A DNA stretch of 64,000 bases from Peribacillus huizhouensis (GCF_014138605.1 NZ_JACJHX010000006.1:124001-188000); one strand, 5' to 3'; counted from the first letter of the stretch, positions 36,937-46,522 are shown. A program made the numbers and translations. Notes: generated by a model not told the origin, from the letters alone.

Positions 36937-38094
36937 ATGTATCAATCAAGAAAAATTCTATTATTAGGGTCTGGCGAATTAGGGAAAGAAGTCATTATTG
37001 AAGCGCAAAGACTTGGCGTTGAAACAATTGCCGTTGACCGATATGAACACGCTCCTGCAATGCAAGTAGCCGATCGAAGCTACGTAGTTGATATGTTAGA
37101 TCCACAACAAATTCGAAAGATTGTCGAAACTGAAAAACCAGATTTAATTGTACCGGAAATCGAAGCCATTGCGACATCTGAACTTATTAAATTGGAAAAT
37201 GAGGGGTATCATGTGATTCCTACAGCACGAGCGACAATGCTTACTATGGATCGCGAAGGAATTCGCCGCTTAGCTGCTGAAACTCTAAATCTTCCCACTG
37301 CTAAATATGCATTTGCCGACACATATAAAGAATTTGTACAAGGAGTACAAAAAATTGGATTTCCGTGTGTGATAAAGCCTCTTATGAGTTCTTCAGGTAA
37401 AGGACAAAGTATTTGTCGCTCTGTAATAGAATTAGAGACTTGCTGGGAAATTGCACAAAATAACGGAAGGGTACAAAACGGAAGAGTGATTATTGAAGAG
37501 TTTATTCAATTTGATTCGGAAATCACCCTTCTGACTGTACGTGCTATAAATGGAACAATGTATTGTGCTCCGATTGGCCATATTCAGAAAGATGGGGACT
37601 ATATAGAGTCTTGGCAACCACATGAAATGACGGAACAACAAATCCAAGAAGCAAAGAAAATTGCCAAAACAATTACAGATGAGCTTGGAGGATATGGAAT
37701 TTTTGGGGTAGAACTTTTCCTTTCGGGTGATCATGTCTATTTCAGTGAGGTATCTCCTCGACCACACGATACCGGTTTAGTAACACTTATCACCCAAAAT
37801 CTATCAGAATTTTCTCTGCACGTTCGTGCTATTTTAGGATACGCAATCCCTGAAATTATTCAGAATACTTCAGGTGCCAGCCGTCCTTTAAAAGTAGAAG
37901 AAGAATTAGATAATTACAAAATTGGCGGATTAGAAGAGGCACTAACTGTACCTAACACAGAGGTTCGGGTATTCGGAAAACCTGTAACAACCGTTGGGCG
38001 TAGAGTTGCAGTGGTCTTAGCTGCTTCTGATAGCACGAGTAAAGCGCGTGAAAATGCGAAACATGCCTTAGATAAATTGAATATCCAAAAATAA
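36937..38094 (+). CDS. purT: Formate-dependent phosphoribosylglycinamide formyltransferase PurT
   Basis: ATP-grasp enzyme making formyl-GAR from GAR, formate and ATP, the folate-independent version of purine step 3. Marks: [21 protein letters not shown], the [10 protein letters not shown] stretch, the ATP-grasp loop [12 protein letters not shown], and the metal-binding [20 protein letters not shown]. The start is the ATG at 36937; GTGGGGGGGAT supplies the ribosome site, which would be inside the gene if the earlier GTG at 36922 were used. Length 385 aa is standard. TATAAT at about 36900 suggests a promoter just upstream. A hairpin follows. Confidence 0.95.
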   Translation: MYQSRKILLLGSGELGKEVIIEAQRLGVETIAVDRYEHAPAMQVADRSYVVDMLDPQQIRKIVETEKPDLIVPEIEAIATSELIKLENEGYHVIPTARATMLTMDREGIRRLAAETLNLPTAKYAFADTYKEFVQGVQKIGFPCVIKPLMSSSGKGQSICRSVIELETCWEIAQNNGRVQNGRVIIEEFIQFDSEITLLTVRAINGTMYCAPIGHIQKDGDYIESWQPHEMTEQQIQEAKKIAKTITDELGGYGIFGVELFLSGDHVYFSEVSPRPHDTGLVTLITQNLSEFSLHVRAILGYAIPEIIQNTSGASRPLKVEEELDNYKIGGLEEALTVPNTEVRVFGKPVTTVGRRVAVVLAASDSTSKARENAKHALDKLNIQK

Positions 38095-38160
38095 TTTTAG
38101 AAAGAACATAGGAAAACGTGCTATATAGAAAAGCAAGGGAATAATGGAGTGTTTAGATTT

Positions 38161-38196
38161 AACTGCTTCAATGATTAATTAATCGCTGAAGCAGTT
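38161..38196 (+). terminator. Hairpin after purT
   Basis: AACTGCTTCA pairs with TGAAGCAGTT across a 16-base loop. The T-run is weak (TATTA), so termination may be partial. Confidence 0.55.
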
Positions 38197-38240
38197 ATTA
38201 TGAACAGACACTTTAGTGTGCTAATACACTAAAAAATTCG

Positions 38241-38281
38241 TTGACATTCGTTTAAATTTTGTGTTAACTTTATCTTATAAT
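38241..38281 (+). promoter_or_regulatory. Candidate promoter of the amino acid transporter operon
   Basis: A perfect -35 TTGACA (38241-38246) is followed 17 bases later by TTAACT; a perfect TATAAT (38276-38281) lies a few bases further on but at a poor distance. The next gene starts at 38351 with GGTGG as ribosome site. Confidence 0.5.
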
Positions 38282-38350
38282 AATTTATCACTCTAATATT
38301 TTAATGAATTAAAGTATGTCGAATATTACTTAGTCAAAGGTGGTTTTTCA

Positions 38351-39124
38351 ATGAAACGGATCGTAACTATTATTCTAGCTATCACAGCGGTATTCTCTCT
38401 ACTTACAGCATGCTCCAAATCAGCAGAAAAAGAAGATAACACGCTAGTAATTGGGATCGATGATAAATTTGCTCCAATGGGATTCCGAGATAAAAATAAT
38501 GATATTACTGGTTTTGATATTGACTATGCTAAAGCTGCTGTTGAAAAAATGGGAGCAACGCCTAAATTTCAACCAATCGACTGGAAAACAAAAGAATCTG
38601 AACTAAGCAGTGGAAGGATTGACCTCATTTGGAATGGATATACAATTACAGATGAACGTAAAGAGAAGGTACTTTTTACAAAGCCTTATTTAAAAAATGC
38701 ACAAGTAGTTGTAACCCTGGCTAATTCAAATATTACTAAACTAGATGATTTAGCAGACAAAGTCGTTGGCCTTCAGTCTCTTTCTTCCGCAGCCGATGCC
38801 TTGAATGATAATCCAATCAAATCTAAGATCAAGACAATTACGGAGTTCGCCGACAATGTATTGGCTCTGAGTGATTTAAAGACTGGTCGTTTGGATGCGG
38901 TGGTCATTGATGAAGTGGTCATTAATTATTATATGTCTAAAGAGGAAGGTACATTTAAGATTCTCGATGAATCTCTTGCACCGGAAGAATATGGAGTAGG
39001 GGTAAAAAAGGGGAATGAAGCACTCTTAGAAAAGCTTCAAAAAGCACTTGATGAGATGAATCAAGACGGCACTGCTGCAAAAATCTCACAAAAGTGGTTT
39101 GGCGAAGATAAAGTATTAAAATAA
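38351..39124 (+). CDS. Polar amino acid ABC transporter substrate-binding lipoprotein
   Basis: A 257-aa lipoprotein. The signal peptide ends in the lipobox LLTAC (Cys at about residue 21). The mature part is a family 3 solute-binding protein: LVIGIDDKFAPMGFRDKNND, ITGFDIDYAKAAVEKMG, GRIDLIWNGYTITDERKEKV, and GVGVKKGNEALLEKLQ. Asp/Arg residues for the amino acid carboxylate and amine are present (ITDERKEKV). It works with the permease and ATPase encoded downstream. Likely substrates are cystine, glutamine or similar polar amino acids; I cannot decide which. A partial terminator separates it from the permease gene. Confidence 0.9.
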   Translation: MKRIVTIILAITAVFSLLTACSKSAEKEDNTLVIGIDDKFAPMGFRDKNNDITGFDIDYAKAAVEKMGATPKFQPIDWKTKESELSSGRIDLIWNGYTITDERKEKVLFTKPYLKNAQVVVTLANSNITKLDDLADKVVGLQSLSSAADALNDNPIKSKIKTITEFADNVLALSDLKTGRLDAVVIDEVVINYYMSKEEGTFKILDESLAPEEYGVGVKKGNEALLEKLQKALDEMNQDGTAAKISQKWFGEDKVLK

Positions 39125-39187
39125 GTTGAACAAATCGGGGATTTACATGCTGTAATAATGGGATAAACATAGCGAACAAATATGAGG

Positions 39188-39225
39188 CAAACAGGATTTC
39201 CTTAGGAAACCCTGTTTTGTTTTTG
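39188..39225 (+). terminator. Intercistronic terminator between binding protein and permease genes
   Basis: AAACAGGATTTCC pairs with GGAAACCCTGTTT with one mismatch, followed by TGTTTTT, and the permease ribosome site GGAGG comes directly after. It should let the binding protein be made in excess of the membrane components. Confidence 0.7.
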
Positions 39226-39238
39226 GAGGATTTATTTT

Positions 39239-39895
39239 ATGGCAGATTATATCAATACAATGATTAAACCGATGCTAGAAGGAGCTCAGATTACGATTCT
39301 CTTGTTTTTAATTGCTATACTAGCATCGATTCCGTTGGGCTTCTTATTAACTCTAGCGGCAAAAAGCAGGATTAAGCCCATATCTTGGCTTGCTCAAACT
39401 TACATATATTTAATGCGTGGCACACCCTTATTGTTGCAGCTTCTATTTATATGCTTTGGACTACCATTGCTGCCAATAATCGGTGATTATTTAGTTCTAG
39501 ATCGCTTTGTAGCGGCTTGTTTAGGCTTTATTTTGAATTATGCAGCCTATTTTGCGGAAATTTTCCGCGGTGGACTTCTAGCAATTGATAAAGGTCAATA
39601 CGAAGCTTCCCAAGTGCTCGGGTTAAATAAATGGCAGACCATGACTCGAATTATACTACCTCAAATGTTTCGCATTGCACTTCCTGCGGTTTCTAACGAA
39701 TCTGTTACTTTGGTTAAAGATACCGCATTGCTTTATGCTGTTGCCGTACCAGAATTACTACACTTTGCTCAAACAGCGGTGAACCGTGACTTTACGATTG
39801 TGCCTTTCTTCATAGCTGGTATCATTTATCTAATCATAACGCTTTTATTAACTATACTCTTTAAATGGCTAGAAAAAAGGTTCAAATTTGAATAA
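39239..39895 (+). CDS. Polar amino acid ABC transporter permease
   Basis: A 218-aa HisM/GlnP-type permease with about five TM helices. YIYLMRGTPLLLQLLFICFG is the characteristic RGTP motif of this family, and the cytoplasmic coupling loop is GQYEASQVLGLNKWQTMTRI, which continues into ILPQ. SNESVTLVKDTALLYAVAV is another family block. It would form a homodimer, as no second permease is encoded. The ATPase gene begins 15 bases later. TTGGAGG precedes the ATG. Confidence 0.93.
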   Translation: MADYINTMIKPMLEGAQITILLFLIAILASIPLGFLLTLAAKSRIKPISWLAQTYIYLMRGTPLLLQLLFICFGLPLLPIIGDYLVLDRFVAACLGFILNYAAYFAEIFRGGLLAIDKGQYEASQVLGLNKWQTMTRIILPQMFRIALPAVSNESVTLVKDTALLYAVAVPELLHFAQTAVNRDFTIVPFFIAGIIYLIITLLLTILFKWLEKRFKFE

Positions 39896-39910
39896 GAAGG
39901 AGTCGTGAAT

Positions 39911-40657
39911 ATGTCTATCATTGAAGTTTCCAACCTCAAAAAATCATATGGCGATTTAGAAGTACTAAAACAAATTACATTCGATGTAAATAAAAACGAC
40001 GTGGTTGCCGTGATAGGACCTTCTGGATCTGGGAAAAGCACAATGCTCCGTAGTCTGGTCCATCTTGAAGAAATAAACAGCGGTAGTATCTGTGTATCTG
40101 GTGATTATTTAGTAAAGGATGGCGTGTATTCGAAATCACAGGAAATCAAGAAGATCACCTCCAAAATGGGTATGGTCTTTCAACATTTTAATCTTTTCCC
40201 ACACATGACGGTCAAAGAAAATTTAGAAGTCGCCCCTAGAATGTTAAAAAAACAGCCGGCTCATTTGATCCAGCAACAAAGTGCAGACCTTCTGGAGAAA
40301 GTTGGGTTATCAGATCGGGCGACAGCGTACCCAGCAAATCTCTCAGGTGGTCAAAAACAAAGAGTCGCGATTGCCCGAGCTCTTATGATGAACCCTGATA
40401 TTCTACTGTTTGATGAACCAACTTCCGCTTTAGATCCGGAATTGACAGGGGAAGTACTTCAAGTAATGAAGCACCTAGCTGAAGAGCACATGACGATGAT
40501 TGTGGTTACCCACGAAATGGGGTTCGCGAAAGAAGTAGCCAACCGAGCGATATTTATGGATAACGGGGAAATTATCGAATCTGGTCACCCAGACAATTTG
40601 TTTACAAATCCTCAGTACGACCGAACGAAAGCTTTCTTAAATCGTAGTTTGAAATAA
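39911..40657 (+). CDS. Polar amino acid ABC transporter ATPase
   Basis: A 248-aa ATPase of the GlnQ/HisP family. It has Walker [11 protein letters not shown]-loop [13 protein letters not shown], signature LSGGQKQR, Walker [15 protein letters not shown] and H-loop [10 protein letters not shown]. The start is the ATG at 39911 ([11 protein letters not shown]), 8 bases after AAGGAG; the in-frame GTG at 39905 is too close. It is the last gene of the operon, ending before a strong terminator. The ATPase pairs with the upstream permease for amino acid import. Confidence 0.93.
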   Translation: MSIIEVSNLKKSYGDLEVLKQITFDVNKNDVVAVIGPSGSGKSTMLRSLVHLEEINSGSICVSGDYLVKDGVYSKSQEIKKITSKMGMVFQHFNLFPHMTVKENLEVAPRMLKKQPAHLIQQQSADLLEKVGLSDRATAYPANLSGGQKQRVAIARALMMNPDILLFDEPTSALDPELTGEVLQVMKHLAEEHMTMIVVTHEMGFAKEVANRAIFMDNGEIIESGHPDNLFTNPQYDRTKAFLNRSLK

Positions 40658-40761
40658 TGGCGTAACTTTATCAACTAACTTTGCTATTATTGAAATTTTA
40701 GTAAAATCAACAATCGATACGTTTGTGATTAGATGAATAAAATGAATAATACATTCTTAAG

Positions 40762-40800
40762 AAAAGCAGAATCTCTCCAATGGAGAAATTCTGCTTTTTT
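40762..40800 (+). terminator. Strong terminator of the amino acid transporter operon
   Basis: AAAAGCAGAAT(C)TCTCC pairs with GGAGA(A)ATTCTGCTTTT, then more T residues. Confidence 0.9.
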
Positions 40801-40971
40801 ATTTAATATTGCCTATAAAACGTTTTTTTCGTGATAAATTAATAGTGTGTTATGTTAAAATATATAAATAAAGGAAAATGATAGATTCTATTTTGTGTAC
40901 TACATTAAAAGGAAAGGTACATTGAATTAACTTATAAAACATAGTTTTCTTTAAAAATGATTGAAAGCGCT

Positions 40972-40985
40972 TTTATTTTTTGGTA
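40972..40985 (+). promoter_or_regulatory. Candidate CcpA cre site
   Basis: TGAAAGCGCTTTTA fits the cre consensus TGWAARCGNTTNCA except for T in place of C near the end. It lies about 75 bases before the response regulator start, where catabolite repression of the two-component operon could act. Confidence 0.5.
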
Positions 40986-41056
40986 ATCTTTATTAAAAGT
41001 GTGTAGAGTGAAAATTCAGATAATACAAAAAATTATATAGCTGGAGGTCATCATAC

Positions 41057-41752
41057 TTGGATGAAATATTAATTGTTGAAGACGATGCTGATATTCAGAA
41101 GATTTTATCGATGAATTTATCTCTTGAAGGGTTTGCCTATACGATTGCTTCAACTGGCATGGACGCAATAAAAAAGGTACGGGAAAAAACACCGGATCTT
41201 ATTCTTTTGGATATACAATTACCCGATATGAATGGAATTGATCTATGTCAGCAACTGAGAGAAATGACAGCCGTACCCATCCTGTATGTAACCTGTAATA
41301 ATGAAGATAAGGAAAAAATTCTAGCTTTTGCATGTGGGGGTGATGATTATATTGAAAAACCCTTCAACTCAAGAGTTCTAATCGCCCGCATCAAAGCCCA
41401 CTTAAGACGAAATTCTATTAATCACAATCAAAGCACATTAAAAAAACAAATCACTTTTGATGATATCGTCATCGATCTAACAGCTCGAGAAGTTAAGCGA
41501 AACGGCCAAGTGATTGAATTAACAGCAAAGGAATTTGAATTACTTACTTTTTTTGCTAAACATCCAAATCAAGTATTTTCAGCAGAACAGCTTTTAAATC
41601 AAATATGGGGATATGACTCATTTAGTGAGAAAAGTACGATAATCGTTCATATTTCAAACTTGAGAAAAAAGATTGAGGATTATCCAGTAAACCCATCCTA
41701 CATCATTACAATGAGGGGAGTCGGCTACAAGTTTGTTCAAACGTCTATTTAA
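41057..41752 (+). CDS. OmpR/PhoB-family response regulator
   Basis: A 231-aa regulator. The receiver domain (1-120) has the acidic pair EDD, the phosphoacceptor Asp in LILLDIQLPDMNG (about residue 52), Thr in LYVTCNN and Lys in YIEKPF. The C-terminal winged helix ends in HISNLRKKIE ... ITMRGVGYKF, the OmpR-type recognition and wing. The start is TTG at 41057, 8 bases after GGAGGT; the nearby ATG at 41061 is out of frame and dies at once. It overlaps the sensor kinase gene by 20 bases, so the two are one operon. Confidence 0.92.
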   Translation: MDEILIVEDDADIQKILSMNLSLEGFAYTIASTGMDAIKKVREKTPDLILLDIQLPDMNGIDLCQQLREMTAVPILYVTCNNEDKEKILAFACGGDDYIEKPFNSRVLIARIKAHLRRNSINHNQSTLKKQITFDDIVIDLTAREVKRNGQVIELTAKEFELLTFFAKHPNQVFSAEQLLNQIWGYDSFSEKSTIIVHISNLRKKIEDYPVNPSYIITMRGVGYKFVQTSI

Positions 41753-43883
41753 GATTAAAAAATCTTACTATTTTAAAATATTAGCATTTACAACAATGAT
41801 CTCTTTTATTCCCTTTGTCATGATTGCTACATACAGTATGTATCAAGGGAGCAATCTATCCAATCAAATAATGAAAGATCAAATTGCCAATACAAAAAAA
41901 GAAGTTTTATCGCAAAAACTGTTGTATTTACAAAAAGAAACTCAAAATTTGAATACAGATTTGCACAATCTAGAAAACACATTAAGATTAATTCAAAAAC
42001 AAGCTGAAACCATATATAGTCGGCCTAACTTAACTCTTTCAAATGAATTACATGTAAAAAAAGGGAAAGAAGGTTACTTGTGGGAAACGTTTGACATTAA
42101 ACATGAAAAAACAAATATTTTTATTAGTTCAATATCTAGTAATGTGGCTAATAAAACTATAAATGATTTAAAAATAGCAAAGCAACTTGAACCATTGTTC
42201 GTTCAAACGATGAAAAATGAAACGATGATCAATGCCGTTTATTTATCGTTACCAAGTTCTGCTTGGCTGTATTACCCATTTCTAGACGTAGAGGAAGCCA
42301 TTTCTTCGAAAAAATTTGCACCTAATCTACGTTTTCAAGATTATGAATTTTATACAGTTGCTTTAAATCCACAACGGAAAGTGGAATGGACGAAACCATA
42401 TATATGGTCGGCAAAACCGATGGGTGATGTAACGAAAGAGGATTGGCTTATTTCTGCTGGAGCACCTGTTTATTTGACAACGGGCGAATTCAAAGGGATG
42501 GTAGGACTAGATGTCCCTATTGAAAACATTACAAACAAATTAATGGACGTTAAATTCAGTGAACCAAACGCCTTTGCCTTTTTAATCGATGATAAAGGAA
42601 ATTTTATCTCGGGACAAACAAAAGCCGAAAAAATTCAAGAGAACTCATCTATAATGAATAGCGCTATAAAAAATAAAGAAGGCATATTGCCAATAACCTA
42701 TTCCAATTCAGAAGCTTATCTTTTATCTTCATCATTAAATAACGGATGGCGTCTCAACTTTATCATTTCAGAGTCCGATATTGTTGGACCGATTGTAAAA
42801 AGTACAAAGGCGCAAACAAACAAGCATATGCTTCTTTTTTTATCACATCTATTAGTATTTTTACTTTTTGGAATTATTGTTCTGCTGTATATGACTTATC
42901 GTTTTTCACGAACGATTACTCAACCAATTGATCAGTTAACTGATGCATTAAGAGAAAGCGCTGCCGGAAATTTTGTCAAAGAACTTCAAATTGAGCAAGA
43001 AGATGAAATTGGCAACTTGGCGGTAGCATTTAATTTTATGAATCAAAAAATCCAAGAGTTAATTGGGGAATTAAACTTAAAAGCCCATCAACTTGAAGAT
43101 AAAGTGCTAGAGCGGACGAAAGAGTTGGAAAGTGCCAATGAACGGTTAGTTAACACAAACCAACAACTTCAAGAATCGGAGAAACGGAGAAAAGAATTTA
43201 TGTCACAGATTTCTCACGATTTAAAAACGCCATTAACGTCCGTAAGAGAATACACAGAAATCTTAGTTAATCATCAGTCACTTCCTGAAACCCAGAAAAA
43301 GGAAATAATGAATTCCATATTATTACGCAGTAACCATATAATCCAATTAATTAATGACTTATTTGAAATGAATACGGATGATGATGGAGATTACGTAAAA
43401 GAAGTTATTCCATTTGATTTTTTAATCGAACAATCATTAAACATAATTGCCATCCGATCAGAAGGCTCCGAAATAGAAATTACTAAAAACTATAAAAAAG
43501 ACTCATTGTTCATTTTTGTTGATCCTAAGAAAATGAATCGCGTTTTTATTAACATTTTAGAAAATGCCATTAAGTATTCAAAATCAAATAATGGTGAGAA
43601 AATAAAAATAGATATTTTCGCCTATCAACAAAATAAAAACCTGATCATAAAGTTCCAAGATTATGGTATAGGTATCTCGCAAAAAAATAAAGAAAAAATA
43701 TTTCTTCCATTCTTTAGAGAAAAAAGGACCAGAACCGAAAAAATTCAAGGGAATGGATTAGGACTGTCTATTGTTCAAAAAATTATTGCTGCACATGATG
43801 GACATATTTTAGTAGAAAGTAAAGTAAGTGTAGGTACAACGATTACGATTATGTTGCCGTCCGTTGAAACATTAGACATCTAA
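41733..43883 (+). CDS. Sensor histidine kinase with extracellular Cache-like domain
   Basis: A 716-aa kinase. TM1 lies at about residues 14-34 and TM2 at about 366-390. They enclose a 330-residue extracytoplasmic domain whose DVPIENI ... AFAFLIDDKGNFISG pattern is typical of double-Cache small-molecule sensors. HAMP (RTITQPIDQLTDALRE) and a coiled coil follow, then the H-box FMSQISHDLKTPLTS, N-box FINILENAIKYS, G1 DYGIGIS and G2 GNGLGLSIV. The start is TTG at 41733 inside the regulator gene; the ribosome site is weak, consistent with coupling. It senses an unknown extracellular ligand, perhaps an amino acid or carboxylate. Confidence 0.9.
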   Translation: MFKRLFKIKKSYYFKILAFTTMISFIPFVMIATYSMYQGSNLSNQIMKDQIANTKKEVLSQKLLYLQKETQNLNTDLHNLENTLRLIQKQAETIYSRPNLTLSNELHVKKGKEGYLWETFDIKHEKTNIFISSISSNVANKTINDLKIAKQLEPLFVQTMKNETMINAVYLSLPSSAWLYYPFLDVEEAISSKKFAPNLRFQDYEFYTVALNPQRKVEWTKPYIWSAKPMGDVTKEDWLISAGAPVYLTTGEFKGMVGLDVPIENITNKLMDVKFSEPNAFAFLIDDKGNFISGQTKAEKIQENSSIMNSAIKNKEGILPITYSNSEAYLLSSSLNNGWRLNFIISESDIVGPIVKSTKAQTNKHMLLFLSHLLVFLLFGIIVLLYMTYRFSRTITQPIDQLTDALRESAAGNFVKELQIEQEDEIGNLAVAFNFMNQKIQELIGELNLKAHQLEDKVLERTKELESANERLVNTNQQLQESEKRRKEFMSQISHDLKTPLTSVREYTEILVNHQSLPETQKKEIMNSILLRSNHIIQLINDLFEMNTDDDGDYVKEVIPFDFLIEQSLNIIAIRSEGSEIEITKNYKKDSLFIFVDPKKMNRVFINILENAIKYSKSNNGEKIKIDIFAYQQNKNLIIKFQDYGIGISQKNKEKIFLPFFREKRTRTEKIQGNGLGLSIVQKIIAAHDGHILVESKVSVGTTITIMLPSVETLDI

Positions 43884-44010
43884 ACACAAAAGATGCCGTT
43901 GTTTTATTTCATACTTGGCGATATCTCGTATTGGAGGAAATTTTGAAGCTCAATGGTAACTTCATACTGACATATATAATACATATGAATATGTAATATG
44001 TTTCAAAGCT

Positions 44011-44127
44011 AGAAGGTGTCCCGAAAAGCTCACTTAACATATATTATTATCGTTTATTGGCAGTAGCTATCATAATAAACGGTTTGATAGTATGTGAAGT
44101 TTGACTTTTTGGGCTCCTTCTTTTTTT
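44011..44127 (+). terminator. Long composite terminator after the kinase gene
   Basis: AGAAGGTGTCCCGAAAAG pairs with CTTTTTGGGCTCCTTCT and is followed by TTTTTTT; an inner perfect stem CGTTTATT/AATAAACG is included. The remaining 44128-44590 shows no gene, and I could not find an FMN riboswitch there. Confidence 0.75.
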
Positions 44128-44602
44128 ATTTCATCCATCGACAGAAACCTGTTAAATAAGTGAAAAATAAGTGGAATTTTATTTATTTTTGGAATTTATT
44201 GAAAATTTATCGTTAGTTTAGATTGACTTTAGGATAACTTTATAAATAAATAATATGATACATATATAGAAAAACATACGAACCAAGAAGTATGACACAG
44301 CTAGAATAAATCAAATGATAGTATGTATTTCTTGTAGTACGATCACTTGTATTGAAAGTGATGAAAGCGTTGTCAGATTTAGACAACATGATCGCACCGT
44401 AGAAGCATAAGAACAAATCTTGTATACAACGATGAACTATTCATTGTACATAAGACAACATGATGCCTAAGCAGTTGAACGATTCAATTAAAAACCGAGT
44501 ACAAAGTTATACTTGATGGTAAAAGCGATGGAGCTATTTATTGTTAGCAATTCGTCTGAATTACCCATCAATTCTATAATTTAACGGTTAGGAGGCGGAT
44601 AT

Positions 44603-45490
44603 GTGGATGTCATTTATGTAAATAAAAGCAACCGACATTTGTTTCTTTCAGAAAGCGAACCAAGTGTGATTGCTTTAGGATTTTTTGATGGAGTTCATCT
44701 AGGTCATCGACAAGTCATCAACGAAGCTATAAGAATTGCTGATGAAAAGAAGCTGCAACTTGCATGTATGAGCTTTTTCCCCCACCCCAAAGAAGTACTT
44801 AAACGAGATAAGAAAAAAATTCAATATTTAATGCCGATGAATACTAAACAACGAATTTTAAAAAAATTAGGTGTTCAAAAGTTTTACATCGTGCAATTCG
44901 ATCAAGATTTTGCTTCCTTAACTCCAAAGCAATTTGTCCAGAAATATCTCTTAGAATTTGGAGTAAAATATGCAGTTGCTGGATTTGACTTTACGTATGG
45001 ACAATTTGGCGAGGGGAATATGGATCGCATAAAAACCGATTCTAATAACAGTATTGAAGGAGTTAAAGTAAACAAAGTCGATATTAATGGCGAAAAGATA
45101 AGTTCTACTCTAATTAGAAAATTAATTTCTACTGGAAAAATGGACATCGTTCACCGTTATTTAGGCGAGCATTATCAAATAAAGGGTCAGGTTTATTCAA
45201 ATACAAAAACTGTTGAAGTAGTACCGAGCCCTTATTATTTACTTCCTCCCCCAGGAGTATATGAAGTAACTGTTTCTAAAGGGAATGAATCAGACGACCA
45301 AGTTGTATTAATCACACAAGATGCTACTAAAATCATTTTTCCTGCTCATAACAAGCGAATATTAGTGAACCAAGAAGAGATTCATATCAGTTGGAAGAAA
45401 CGTCTGTCACCTGGATTGTTCACGATTTTGGAAAAGCAACCTAAGCATAACGTAATGAATAAACCGGTTTTTACTTCCGGGCTATTATAA
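44603..45490 (+). CDS. FAD synthetase (RibF-like) with vestigial riboflavin kinase domain
   Basis: A 295-aa protein. The N-terminal nucleotidyltransferase half is intact: LGFFDGVHLGHRQVI (HxGH), SFFPHPKEVL, GFDFTYGQFGEGN and ISSTLIRKLI, all as in FMN adenylyltransferases. The C-terminal half keeps the outline of a riboflavin kinase (YQIKGQVYSN ... LLPPPGVYEVTVS) but lacks the PTAN-type motif, so it probably only converts FMN to FAD. The start is GTG at 44603, 8 bases after AGGAGG. It heads a flavin-enzyme locus, 31 bases ahead of the first cupin gene, and is likely a dedicated cofactor supplier rather than the housekeeping RibF. Confidence 0.85.
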   Translation: MDVIYVNKSNRHLFLSESEPSVIALGFFDGVHLGHRQVINEAIRIADEKKLQLACMSFFPHPKEVLKRDKKKIQYLMPMNTKQRILKKLGVQKFYIVQFDQDFASLTPKQFVQKYLLEFGVKYAVAGFDFTYGQFGEGNMDRIKTDSNNSIEGVKVNKVDINGEKISSTLIRKLISTGKMDIVHRYLGEHYQIKGQVYSNTKTVEVVPSPYYLLPPPGVYEVTVSKGNESDDQVVLITQDATKIIFPAHNKRILVNQEEIHISWKKRLSPGLFTILEKQPKHNVMNKPVFTSGLL

Positions 45491-45521
45491 AACAAAAATT
45501 AAAAATAATGGAGGTACAAAA

Positions 45522-45935
45522 ATGAGTACAGAAACTACATGGTTAGATGAATTGACGTATTTAAACGATAAGCCAGGTGTAAAACTTATTAAAGCAGGAA
45601 CATATAAAAAGAAGGAATTAAATACAATTCTTGGTATTCCTAATCTTGACAGTCAAATTATTGATGTTCCAGTTTGTACAGATAAACATGCGTTACAAAT
45701 GGGATATTTCTCAATGCAAAATTCTGAGGATTTCGAATTCACTTATACATTTTTAGAAATCAAAATCGTCTATAGAGGACAAATCATCGTTCGTGACGAT
45801 CAAGGGAAAAAGTATATCGCTAATGAAGGTGATGTATTCGTATTCAGTCCGACTACAACCGTTATATTTGACGGTGAAAGCGACGGTGACGCTTTCTATA
45901 CAGCCCATCGTCAGCCTGAATCTTCTTTTATGTAA
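45522..45935 (+). CDS. EutQ-like cupin protein, first of a tandem pair
   Basis: A 137-aa single-domain cupin. The barrel motifs are present (EFTYTFLEIKIVYRGQIIV, then NEGDVFVFSPTTTVIFDG), but the HxH metal ligands of motif 1 are replaced (FEFTYTFLE), as in EutQ-type cupins. It is closely similar to the next protein (shared blocks IKAGTY-KKEL, LGIP, SQIIDVPV, FYTAHR), so the genes arose by tandem duplication. The role may be binding a small molecule or acting as a non-metal isomerase or lyase; this is inference. AATGGAGGT precedes the ATG. Confidence 0.8.
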   Translation: MSTETTWLDELTYLNDKPGVKLIKAGTYKKKELNTILGIPNLDSQIIDVPVCTDKHALQMGYFSMQNSEDFEFTYTFLEIKIVYRGQIIVRDDQGKKYIANEGDVFVFSPTTTVIFDGESDGDAFYTAHRQPESSFM

Positions 45936-46010
45936 TCTTTAAAAATAGTGAGCTATGAAATTAGATTAAATAATAATAAAAGAAAAAAATCCTGATAGGA
46001 GTGGATATAT

Positions 46011-46424
46011 ATGAGTCAATCAATAACAGAAGCAAAAAACTATGATTATTTAAGTAAAGCACCTGGTTTCCAAATTATTAAAGCAGGCACATACCAAAAG
46101 AAAGAATTAAATGGATTGCTAGGAATCCCAGCACTAAAAAGCCAAATCATTGATGTTCCAGTTACATCAAAGGAAAATGCCATTTCAATGGGATACTTCG
46201 ATATGCAACCAGGGGAAGAATTTGAATTTGTGTATGAATTTTTAGAAGTAAAATTCGTCATTAAAGGTCAGTTTGTCTTACGTGATCAGCAAGGACAAAA
46301 ACATGTAGCAAAAGCAGGAGATGTCATCATCTTCACGCCTAATGTTCCAGTCATTTTTGACGCAGAAAGCGATGGAGAAGCTTTCTATACAGCCCATCGT
46401 ATACCTGAACCATCATTTTTGTAA
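46011..46424 (+). CDS. EutQ-like cupin protein, second of a tandem pair
   Basis: A 137-aa paralogue of the preceding protein, colinear over the full length (FQIIKAGTYQKKELNGLLGI; FEFVYEFLEVKFVIKGQFVL; KAGDVIIFTPNVPVIFDAES; EAFYTAHRIPEPSFL). It too lacks the HxH metal motif but keeps Glu residues in the barrel. The two could form a hetero-oligomer. The genes are 75 bases apart, and TAGGAGTGG lies before the ATG. It is followed after 98 bases by an unrecognised gene of the same locus. Confidence 0.8.
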   Translation: MSQSITEAKNYDYLSKAPGFQIIKAGTYQKKELNGLLGIPALKSQIIDVPVTSKENAISMGYFDMQPGEEFEFVYEFLEVKFVIKGQFVLRDQQGQKHVAKAGDVIIFTPNVPVIFDAESDGEAFYTAHRIPEPSFL

Positions 46425-46522
46425 ATCTTGCTTGTACGTATAAATAAATAAATAACAAGAATGACCCCGGCTGAGTTTAATTTATTCTAATTTTCCGCAA
46501 TAGAAAAAAGGGGGATCTAGCA

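Noticed and set aside
44128-44602. FMN riboswitch ahead of the FAD synthetase gene
   Set aside because: I looked for the conserved FMN-aptamer blocks and did not find them.
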